DNA of 7,539 bases from Actinomycetota bacterium. Its GTDB lineage: Bacteria > Actinomycetota > Actinomycetes > Mycobacteriales > Mycobacteriaceae. The DNA lies in assembly GCA_005787665.1 (NCBI GenBank), contig SYAB01000304.1, positions 1-7,539 of the forward strand, written 5' to 3'. The position numbers and the translations under genes were made by a program. The notes below the pieces were generated by a model. The model made no database searches. It worked only from the letters and a program-made list of their open reading frames with translations, and was not told the DNA's origin. Shown in pieces: positions 1 through 5,088 of the stretch; within the stretch, counting starts at the first letter, position 1, and every line of letters begins with the position of its first letter.

Positions 1-27
1 GCGCGTCTGCCATTCCGCCACTCGCCC
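1..27 (-). tRNA. tRNA-Leu, 5' part only (cut by window start)
   Basis: Read on the minus strand, the first 27 bases begin GGGCGAGTGGCGGAATGGC and continue AGACGCGC. This is the acceptor-strand, T8 and D-arm start of a bacterial tRNA-Leu, with the A-box-like TGGCGGAATGG. The 5' end of the mature tRNA falls at position 27. The anticodon, variable arm and 3' end lie outside the window, so the isoacceptor cannot be given. From memory, M. tuberculosis also has a tRNA-Leu gene (leuT) beside fhaA, which fits. The class is assigned from the 5' half alone. Confidence 0.8.
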
Positions 28-41
28 GAAATGACTCGCGG

Positions 42-72
42 AGCCTATCACGGTGGACCCCTCGGTCCCCAA
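42..72 (-). promoter_or_regulatory. candidate promoter of the tRNA-Leu gene
   Basis: On the minus strand, TAGGCT (plus positions 42-47) fits the mycobacterial -10 pattern TANNNT. It is preceded by TGA, giving an extended -10 (TGNTANNNT). A TTGGGG element (plus 67-72) is a partial -35 match, 19 bases upstream. Transcription would begin around position 35, about 8 bases before the mature tRNA 5' end at 27, a usual leader length for a tRNA. Assigned by motif and position only. Confidence 0.45.
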
Positions 73-81
73 CCCCGTCCC

Positions 82-150
82 GGGTCTCGCGGGGGTCTGC
101 GGCCGACCCGTGCGACGCGCCGTGACCTGCGCCGATGCGGGTCTGGCGGG
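82..150. repeat. three GGGTCT-type direct repeats in the divergent region
   Basis: GGGTCTCGCGGG at 82-93 recurs with one mismatch as GGGTCTGGCGGG at 139-150. A shorter version, GGGTCTGCGG, lies at 93-102. The first and last copies are 57 bases apart, between the two candidate divergent promoters. They could be operator sites for an unknown regulator, or chance similarity in GC-rich DNA. Confidence 0.25.
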
Positions 151-159
151 CTCAGGCGA

Positions 160-165
160 TACCAT
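160..165 (+). promoter_or_regulatory. candidate -10 element of the fhaA promoter
   Basis: TACCAT at 160-165 fits the mycobacterial TANNNT -10 consensus, and an overlapping alternative, TAGGTT, lies at 165-170. No convincing -35 is visible, which is common in mycobacterial promoters. A start near 172 would leave a leader of about 50 bases before the fhaA ATG at 221. It also explains why the upstream open stretch from the GTG at 53 is unlikely to be coding. Confidence 0.3.
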
Positions 166-220
166 AGGTTCCACACGGTGCGGCCCTTCGCGGGCTGCGC
201 CCGATGAGGTAGGCGGGCCG

Positions 221-1639
221 ATGGGCAACCAGAAAGGTCTGGTCCAACGCATCGAGCGCATGCTCGAGGACGGCGTGGGCGACGCGTTCGCCCGCGTCTT
301 CGGCGGACCGATCGTGCCTGAGGAGATCGAGTCGCTGCTGCGGCGCGAGGCCTCCGACGGCGTCCGGACGCTGCCCGGGGAACGGTTCTTGGCTCCCAAC
401 GATTACGTCGTTACCCTGGGGGAGTCCGATTTCCAGAAGGTCAGTGCCGACCGGGACTTCACGGCATCCGCCTTTGCCAAGCATCTGGCGGAGTACGTCC
501 GGGAGCAGGGCTGGCAGACCTACGGTGAGGTGGTCGTCCGGTTCGAGCGGGCAGAGGCCCTGCACACCGGTCAATACCGCGTCCGGGCGACCGTCAATCC
601 CGACGCCGACCCCCGCCCGAATGCCCCCGGACACCGCCCAGGACAATCGACCGATGCGTACACCGCAGAATCAGGAGTGCCACCGATGACCGACAACCCC
701 TACCGCGGCCAGGGCCGCCCCGGCGACGACTACTACGACGACCAGTACGGCCGTCCGCAGGAGGAACCGCGCGCCGGCGGCCCCGAGCAACGCGCCCCCT
801 ATCCGCCGGAACAGGCGTACCCACCTCCGTCCTACGAGCAGGGCGGCTACCCACCCCGGCAGAGCTACCCTGAGCAGGGCGGTTACCCCGCCGAGCCGAG
901 CTACGGCTACGAGCAGCGCCCGCCGGCCGGCTACGGACCGGGTTACGACCAGGGCTACCGCCCCGCCCCCCCGCAGGGCTACGGCCCACCGCAATACGGC
1001 CCGCCGGCCGGTGGCGGGTACCCACCCCCGGCGGCGGACTACGACTACGGCCGCCAGGCTCCGGGTCGCCACGAGGGGCCCGGCTACGGCGGCTACCCGC
1101 AACAGCAGCCCGGCTACCCCGAACAGGGCTACCCGCAGCAACAGCCCGGCTACGGCGGTTCCTACCCCCGGCCCGACTACGGCCAACCCGACTACGGCCG
1201 CTACGAGCAGGCCGGCTACCCGCCCGCTGCTCCCGCCGCCCCCTCCGCCCCCGCAGCGCCGGAATACGGCTACGGCCAGCAGGCCCAGGGCGGTTACGAC
1301 GGCTACGCCCAGCCGGCCCCCGCGGCCCCGAGTGAGTACGCGGCGGTGACCGGCTACGGCGTCACCCTGCAACTCGACGACGGCAGCGGCCGGACCTACG
1401 AACTGCGCGAAGGCGCGAACGTGATCGGCCGGGGCCAGGACGCCCAGTTCCGGCTGCCCGACACCGGGGTGTCCCGGCGACACTTGGAGATCCGGTGGGA
1501 CGGCCAGGTGGCGCTGCTGTCCGATCTGAACTCGACCAACGGGACCACGGTCAACAACGCCCCGGTTCAGGAGTGGCAACTAGCCGACGGCGACGTGATT
1601 CGGCTGGGTCACTCCGAGATCATCGTCCGCCTGCACTGA
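221..1639 (+). CDS. fhaA: FhaA, phosphothreonine-binding FHA-domain scaffold
   Basis: Cytoplasmic adaptor of 472 residues that reads Ser/Thr-kinase signals and links them to peptidoglycan synthesis. In M. tuberculosis (Rv0020c) its FHA domain binds phosphorylated MviN/MurJ and it interacts with PknB. Residues 1 to about 125 are the FhaA N-terminal domain (DUF3662 type), and T116, a reported M. tuberculosis phosphosite, is conserved. Residues about 126-380 are a Tyr/Gly/Pro/Gln-rich linker. Residues 381-472 are the FHA domain, with G403-R404-G405, S418-R-R-H421 and N437-S-T-N440-G441, the expected phosphothreonine-binding loops. The ATG at 221 matches the known FhaA start (MGNQK, MGSQK in M. 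tuberculosis) and has AGG at 207-209. Extending to the GTG at 53 would add 56 residues unlike the family and run through both promoters. An internal start at 686 is listed separately. Confidence 0.96.
   Translation: MGNQKGLVQRIERMLEDGVGDAFARVFGGPIVPEEIESLLRREASDGVRTLPGERFLAPNDYVVTLGESDFQKVSADRDFTASAFAKHLAEYVREQGWQTYGEVVVRFERAEALHTGQYRVRATVNPDADPRPNAPGHRPGQSTDAYTAESGVPPMTDNPYRGQGRPGDDYYDDQYGRPQEEPRAGGPEQRAPYPPEQAYPPPSYEQGGYPPRQSYPEQGGYPAEPSYGYEQRPPAGYGPGYDQGYRPAPPQGYGPPQYGPPAGGGYPPPAADYDYGRQAPGRHEGPGYGGYPQQQPGYPEQGYPQQQPGYGGSYPRPDYGQPDYGRYEQAGYPPAAPAAPSAPAAPEYGYGQQAQGGYDGYAQPAPAAPSEYAAVTGYGVTLQLDDGSGRTYELREGANVIGRGQDAQFRLPDTGVSRRHLEIRWDGQVALLSDLNSTNGTTVNNAPVQEWQLADGDVIRLGHSEIIVRLH
673..688 (+). 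promoter_or_regulatory. internal Shine-Dalgarno plus in-frame ATG within fhaA
   Basis: AGGAG at 673-677 lies 8 bases before an ATG at 686-688 in the fhaA frame (codon 156, followed by TDNPYRG). This is a better ribosome binding site than the one at the main start, where AGG is 11 bases away. Starting here gives 317 residues: the disordered linker and FHA domain without the N-terminal domain. The site falls exactly at the domain-linker junction. Whether it is used is inference. Confidence 0.45.
686..1357 (+). repeat. Tyr/Gly/Pro/Gln-rich low-complexity region of fhaA
   Basis: Residues 156-379 of FhaA are almost entirely short motifs such as GYP, GYG, PEQ and QPGY. I count about 36 tyrosines in about 225 residues and very few hydrophobic residues other than Ala and Tyr. 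Within it, a 36-base unit is tandemly repeated: a 27-base block at 1091-1117 recurs at 1127-1153 with only an exchange of Gln codons (GYPQQQPGY both times). A 13-base block, CCCGACTACGGCC, is repeated at 1172-1184 and 1187-1199. The region is predicted disordered. M. tuberculosis FhaA has a similar but longer linker, so its length varies between species. Confidence 0.85.
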
Positions 1640-1704
1640 GGGCGATCGGGAACCGGCGCGGGCGGGGCCCGGCGACTTCACCCCAATGCGACCGGGCGCC
1701 CAAG

Positions 1705-1710
1705 TATCCT
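1705..1710 (+). promoter_or_regulatory. candidate internal promoter (-10) before fhaB
   Basis: TATCCT at 1705-1710 in the 124-base fhaA-fhaB gap fits TANNNT. It predicts a start near 1717 and a leader of about 47 bases before the fhaB ATG. No -35 is evident at normal spacing; TTCACC at 1677-1682 is too far. It would allow fhaB through pknA to be transcribed without fhaA. Only a weak GC hairpin (CGGGC-GGG-GCCCG, 1659-1671, no T-tract) precedes it, so read-through from fhaA is likely. Confidence 0.35.
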
Positions 1711-1750
1711 GTGACGTTGCCGAAGTCGGCTGCACGGACGACAGGAGGAC

Positions 1751-1756
1751 GGAGGG
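1751..1756 (+). promoter_or_regulatory. ribosome binding site that fixes the fhaB start
   Basis: GGAGGG at 1751-1756 is 7 bases before the ATG at 1764. An additional AGGAGG at 1743-1748 is 15 bases away. This supports the 155-residue start over the in-frame ATG at 1686, which would place the candidate promoter inside the coding region. Confidence 0.75.
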
Positions 1757-1763
1757 CCGCCGC

Positions 1764-2231
1764 ATGCAGGGATTAGTTCTGCAGCTGACGCGTGCCGGAT
1801 TCCTGCTGCTGCTGTGGCTGTTCATCTGGTCGGTGCTGCGCGTCCTGCGCACCGACATCTATGCGCCCACCGGCGCGGTGATGGTGCGCCGCGGCCTCGC
1901 CTTGCGTGGTGGTCGCGCCCCCGGGCGCCAACCCCGATCGGCGGCCCGGTATCTGGTGGTCACCGAGGGAGCGCTGGCCGGAACCCGAATCGGCCTGGGA
2001 GCCCAGCCCGTCTTGATCGGCCGGGCCGATGACTCGACCCTGGTCCTGACCGACGACTATGCCTCCACCCGCCACGCGCGCCTCTCGCCACGCGGGCCGG
2101 ACTGGGTCGTCGAGGACCTCGGCGCCACCAACGGCACCTACCTGGATCGCTCGAAGGTGACCACCGCGGTGCGCGTGCCGATCGGCACCCCGGTACATGT
2201 CGGCAAGACGGTAATCGAGTTGCGCCCGTGA
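1764..2231 (+). CDS. fhaB: FhaB/FipA, membrane-anchored FHA-domain division protein
   Basis: A 155-residue phosphothreonine-binding protein. The M. tuberculosis orthologue (Rv0019c, FipA) is reported to link FtsZ and FtsQ at the septum after phosphorylation by PknA. Residues about 11-29 form a single hydrophobic membrane segment (AGFLLLLWLFIW core), followed by a basic cytoplasmic linker. The FHA domain spans about residues 63-155 with G86-R87, S101-T102-R103-H104 and T122-N123-G124-T125. The length equals the M. tuberculosis protein as I recall it. T36, a reported kinase site, is present in DIYAPT. The reported T77 is Gly here, with T74 the nearest threonine. The gene overlaps pstP by 4 bases (GTGA), implying coupled translation. 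FhaB lacks the long FhaA linker, so the two adaptors are not interchangeable by architecture. Confidence 0.95.
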   Translation: MQGLVLQLTRAGFLLLLWLFIWSVLRVLRTDIYAPTGAVMVRRGLALRGGRAPGRQPRSAARYLVVTEGALAGTRIGLGAQPVLIGRADDSTLVLTDDYASTRHARLSPRGPDWVVEDLGATNGTYLDRSKVTTAVRVPIGTPVHVGKTVIELRP

Positions 2232-3688
2232 CCCTCACCCTGCGCTACGCCGCCCGCAGCGATCGCGGGTTGGTTCGCGCCAACAACGAGGACTCGGTCT
2301 ATGCCGGGGCCCGTCTGCTCGCGCTCGCCGACGGAATGGGCGGACACGCCGCCGGCGAGGTCGCCTCCCAACTGGTGATCGCCGCACTGGCCCACCTCGA
2401 CGACGACGAACCCGGCGGCGATCTGCTCGGCAAGCTCGGACACGCCGTGCACGAGGGCAACTCCGCGATCGCCGAGCAGGTCGAGCTCAATCCGGACCTC
2501 GACGGTATGGGCACCACCCTGACGGCAATCCTGTTCGCCGGGGACCGCTTGGGGATGGTCCATATCGGCGACTCTCGCGGCTATCTGCTGCGCGACGGCG
2601 AGTTGACCCAGATCACCAAGGACGACACGTTCGTGCAGACCCTAGTCGACGAGGGCCGGATCAGTGCCGAGGAGGCACACAGCCACCCACAGCGCTCGTT
2701 GATCATGCGGGCCCTGACCGGGCACGAGGTCGAGCCGACTCTGGTCATGCGGGAGGCCCGCGAGGGGGACCGCTATCTGTTGTGCTCTGACGGACTGTCC
2801 GACCCGGTCCGGCACGAGACGATCCTGGAGGCACTCAAGCTGCCCGACGTGGTCGCCAGCGCCGACCGCCTCATCGAACTGGCCTTGCGGGGCGGCGGTC
2901 CGGACAACGTCACGGTGGTGGTGGCCGATGTGGTCGATCACGACTACGGCGGACAGACCCAGCCCATCCTGGCCGGCGCCGTCTCCGGCGACGATGACCA
3001 CAACACGGTGCCGCCGAACACCGCGGCCGGCCGCGCCTCGGCAATTGCGCCCCGGCCCCCGGTGGCCAAACGCGTTGTGCCAGAACCTGATCCACCGCCG
3101 CCGCCGAAATCGCGCAAGCGCCGATTCCTGGCCGCCGCTCTGGTGCTCTTGTTGGCGCTGGCCGGACTCGGCGTCGGGTACAAGATCATCCGCAGCTACT
3201 ACTACGTCAGCGCCCATGACGACACCGTCGCGATCATGCGCGGCATCCAGGGTTCGATCCTGGGGGTACCACTGCAGACCCCGTATCTGCTCGGCTGCGT
3301 CAACGACCGGGGCGAGCTGTCCCAGATCAGCTACGGGCAGCAGGACGCCGAGCTCGGCTGTGAGTTGATGCGGCTGGAGGACCTGCGGCCCTCCGGGCGC
3401 GCCCAGGTCTCGGCGGGGCTGCCGGCGGGAAGCCTCGACGAGGCGATCGCTCAACTGCGCGAACTGGCCCGCAGTTCGCTACTGCCCGTGTGCGCTCCGC
3501 CGCCACCGCCGCGCACCCCGCGGGGCGGGACGCCGAGCGGCCCGCGCAGTGGAACCGGAGCCCCGACCGCGCCGACGACCCCGGCCGGACCGACCTCGAC
3601 CTCCGCCGCGGCACCCACCTCGGCACCGGTGACGGCACTGCCCGCACCGCAGCAGACTCCTGGCACCGACTGCCGGGCGGCGGCGTGA
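2228..3688 (+). CDS. pstP: PstP, membrane PP2C-family Ser/Thr phosphatase
   Basis: Removes phosphate from Ser/Thr on PknA/PknB and their substrates; the only such phosphatase known in M. tuberculosis (Rv0018c). It has 486 residues. The PP2C domain covers about 1-238: R17-ANNED22, D35-G-M-G-G-H40, G114-D115-S-R, D188-G-L-S-D192 and G224-P-D226-N227, which supply the metal-binding aspartates (D35, D115, D188, D226; three less than M. tuberculosis numbering). A linker (about 239-293) ends in five prolines, then KSRKRR and one membrane helix (about 300-320). The outer part (about 324-486) has cysteines C357, C378, C422 and C482, which may form disulfides, and a Pro/Thr/Ala-rich tail. It starts at GTG 2228 inside the fhaB stop; no in-frame start lies just upstream to give the extra MAR of M. 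tuberculosis PstP. Phosphosites T134, T138 and T171 are kept; the T290 equivalent is proline. Confidence 0.96.
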   Translation: MTLTLRYAARSDRGLVRANNEDSVYAGARLLALADGMGGHAAGEVASQLVIAALAHLDDDEPGGDLLGKLGHAVHEGNSAIAEQVELNPDLDGMGTTLTAILFAGDRLGMVHIGDSRGYLLRDGELTQITKDDTFVQTLVDEGRISAEEAHSHPQRSLIMRALTGHEVEPTLVMREAREGDRYLLCSDGLSDPVRHETILEALKLPDVVASADRLIELALRGGGPDNVTVVVADVVDHDYGGQTQPILAGAVSGDDDHNTVPPNTAAGRASAIAPRPPVAKRVVPEPDPPPPPKSRKRRFLAAALVLLLALAGLGVGYKIIRSYYYVSAHDDTVAIMRGIQGSILGVPLQTPYLLGCVNDRGELSQISYGQQDAELGCELMRLEDLRPSGRAQVSAGLPAGSLDEAIAQLRELARSSLLPVCAPPPPPRTPRGGTPSGPRSGTGAPTAPTTPAGPTSTSAAAPTSAPVTALPAPQQTPGTDCRAAA

Positions 3689-5088
3689 CGGCGACCACCG
3701 CTCCGCAGTCGCCCGTGCGCCTGACCCCGCCGCTGCCGACCCGGCGAAACGCCGAACTGGCACTGCTGTGCTTCGCGACCCTGATCACCGGCGTCGCTCT
3801 GCTCATCGTGGAGGCCAACCAGGAGCAGGGCATCCGGTGGGATCTGCTGGGCTACACCCTCGCGTTCGGTGGCCTGTTCGTGGGCGCCCATCTGGCGATC
3901 CGCCGGTTCGCGCCCTACGCGGACCCTCTGCTGCTTCCGGTTGTCGCCCTGCTCAACGGGCTGGGGCTGGTCCTCATCCACCGCCTGGACCTGGTTCCGG
4001 GGTCACCTGCCGGTGGCCCGAGCGCCGAACAACAGATCCTGTGGACACTGGTCGGGGTCGGCGGTTTCACCCTCGTGGTGGTCTTTCTCAAGGACCACCG
4101 GACGCTGGCCCGCTACGACTACATCTGCGGCGCGGCCGGACTCGTGTTGCTGGCCATCCCGGCCCTCCTACCGGCGAGCCTGTCGGAGACCAACGGCGCC
4201 AAGATCTGGATCCGTCTGCCCGGCTTCAGCATTCAGCCGGCGGAGTTCTCCAAGATTCTGCTGCTGATCTTCTTCGCCGGGGTCCTGGTGGCGAAGCGGA
4301 ACCTGTTCACCAGCGCCGGCAAGCACTTGTTCGGCATGGACCTGCCCCGCCCGCGGGACCTGGCCCCGCTGCTGGCGGCCTGGATCATCTCGATCGGGGT
4401 GATGGTTTTCGAGAAGGACCTGGGCACCTCCCTGCTGCTGTACGCATCGTTCCTGGCGATGGTCTACATCGCCACCGAGCGGCTCAGCTGGGTGGTGATC
4501 GGACTGGGCCTGTTCGCGGCCGGCAGCGTGATGGCCTACCACCTGTTCGGCCATGTCCGCGGCCGAGTCCAGACCTGGATGGACCCGTTCGCCGACCCCG
4601 CCGGCGCGGGATATCAGATGGTGCAATCCCAGTTCAGCTTCGCCACCGGAGGGGTCTTCGGCACCGGCCTGGGCAACGGCCAGCCGGGCACCGTGCCGGC
4701 GGCGTCGACCGACTTCATCACCGCCGTCGTCGGCGAGGAACTCGGACTGGTCGGGCTGGCCGGCGTCCTGCTGCTCTACACCATCGTGATCGTGCGTGGG
4801 CTGCGCACCGCGATCGCGGTGCGCGACAGCTTCGGCAAGCTGCTCGCGGCGGGGCTGGCGACCACGCTGGGCATCCAGCTGTTCATCGTGGTGGGCGGCG
4901 TCACCGGGCTCATCCCGCTGACCGGGCTCACCACCCCGTGGATGTCCTACGGCGGCTCCTCATTGCTGGCCAACTATGTGCTGCTGGCGATTCTGGTGCG
5001 CATCTCGCACGCCGCGCGCCGGCCGATCCGCACCAGCCAGCACACCCCGATCGCGGCCGCGCGCACCGAGGTGATCAGCCGCTCATGA
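3685..5088 (+). CDS. rodA: RodA, SEDS-family peptidoglycan glycosyltransferase
   Basis: Polymerises lipid II into glycan strands in the cytoplasmic membrane, with the class B PBP encoded next to it. It has 467 residues and about 12 hydrophobic segments, against 10 in E. coli RodA; the two extra ones (about 24-44 and 53-73) form an N-terminal extension also found in M. tuberculosis RodA. SEDS signatures are present: NGAKIWIRLPG (170-180), S182-I-Q-P-A-E187-F-S-K, F242-E-K-D-L-G247, DPFADPAGAGY (300-310), the catalytic aspartate D343 in STDFI (equivalent to E. coli D262), EELGLVG, and PLTGLTTPWMSYGGSS near the C-terminus. The start is GTG 3685, overlapping the pstP stop as GTGA. It matches the family start (PPLPTRRNAEL follows), whereas the longer open frame from 3490 would lie inside pstP. 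The Shine-Dalgarno is weak, so translation probably depends on pstP. The gene overlaps pbpA by 4 bases (ATGA). Confidence 0.96.
   Translation: MTATTAPQSPVRLTPPLPTRRNAELALLCFATLITGVALLIVEANQEQGIRWDLLGYTLAFGGLFVGAHLAIRRFAPYADPLLLPVVALLNGLGLVLIHRLDLVPGSPAGGPSAEQQILWTLVGVGGFTLVVVFLKDHRTLARYDYICGAAGLVLLAIPALLPASLSETNGAKIWIRLPGFSIQPAEFSKILLLIFFAGVLVAKRNLFTSAGKHLFGMDLPRPRDLAPLLAAWIISIGVMVFEKDLGTSLLLYASFLAMVYIATERLSWVVIGLGLFAAGSVMAYHLFGHVRGRVQTWMDPFADPAGAGYQMVQSQFSFATGGVFGTGLGNGQPGTVPAASTDFITAVVGEELGLVGLAGVLLLYTIVIVRGLRTAIAVRDSFGKLLAAGLATTLGIQLFIVVGGVTGLIPLTGLTTPWMSYGGSSLLANYVLLAILVRISHAARRPIRTSQHTPIAAARTEVISRS
5068..5076 (+). promoter_or_regulatory. extended ribosome binding site for pbpA
   Basis: GAGGTGATC at 5068-5076 could pair over nine bases with the 16S rRNA 3' end (anti-Shine-Dalgarno CCTCC and the adjoining ACTAG side). 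It ends 8 bases before the ATG at 5085. It lies inside rodA and would boost re-initiation at the ATGA overlap. The pairing is seen in sequence; its strength is inferred. Confidence 0.6.

Noticed and set aside
204..212. Two-codon ATG-AGG-TAG frame just before the fhaA start
   Set aside because: It has no Shine-Dalgarno of its own and overlaps the fhaA AGG. Probably chance, though it could slightly lower fhaA initiation.
53..220. N-terminal extension of fhaA from a GTG start at 53
   Set aside because: The 56 added residues resemble nothing in the FhaA family as I recall it, overlap the candidate tRNA and fhaA promoters, and the ATG at 221 gives the known family N-terminus.
671..1579. Minus-strand open frame of about 300 codons opposite fhaA
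   Set aside because: It is the complement of the Tyr/Gly/Pro repeats, giving Val/Ala/Gly/Arg runs with no initiation site or recognisable fold. GC-rich DNA gives long open antisense frames.
1659..1671. Hairpin CGGGC-GGG-GCCCG after fhaA as a terminator
   Set aside because: Only a 5-base-pair stem without a T-tract; such hairpins are expected by chance at this GC content.
3768..5084. Long open frame running through rodA into pbpA, as if PbpA had a huge N-terminal extension
   Set aside because: It is rodA read in another frame: Arg/Pro/Gly/His-rich with no domains. PbpA starts at 5085 with the expected family length.
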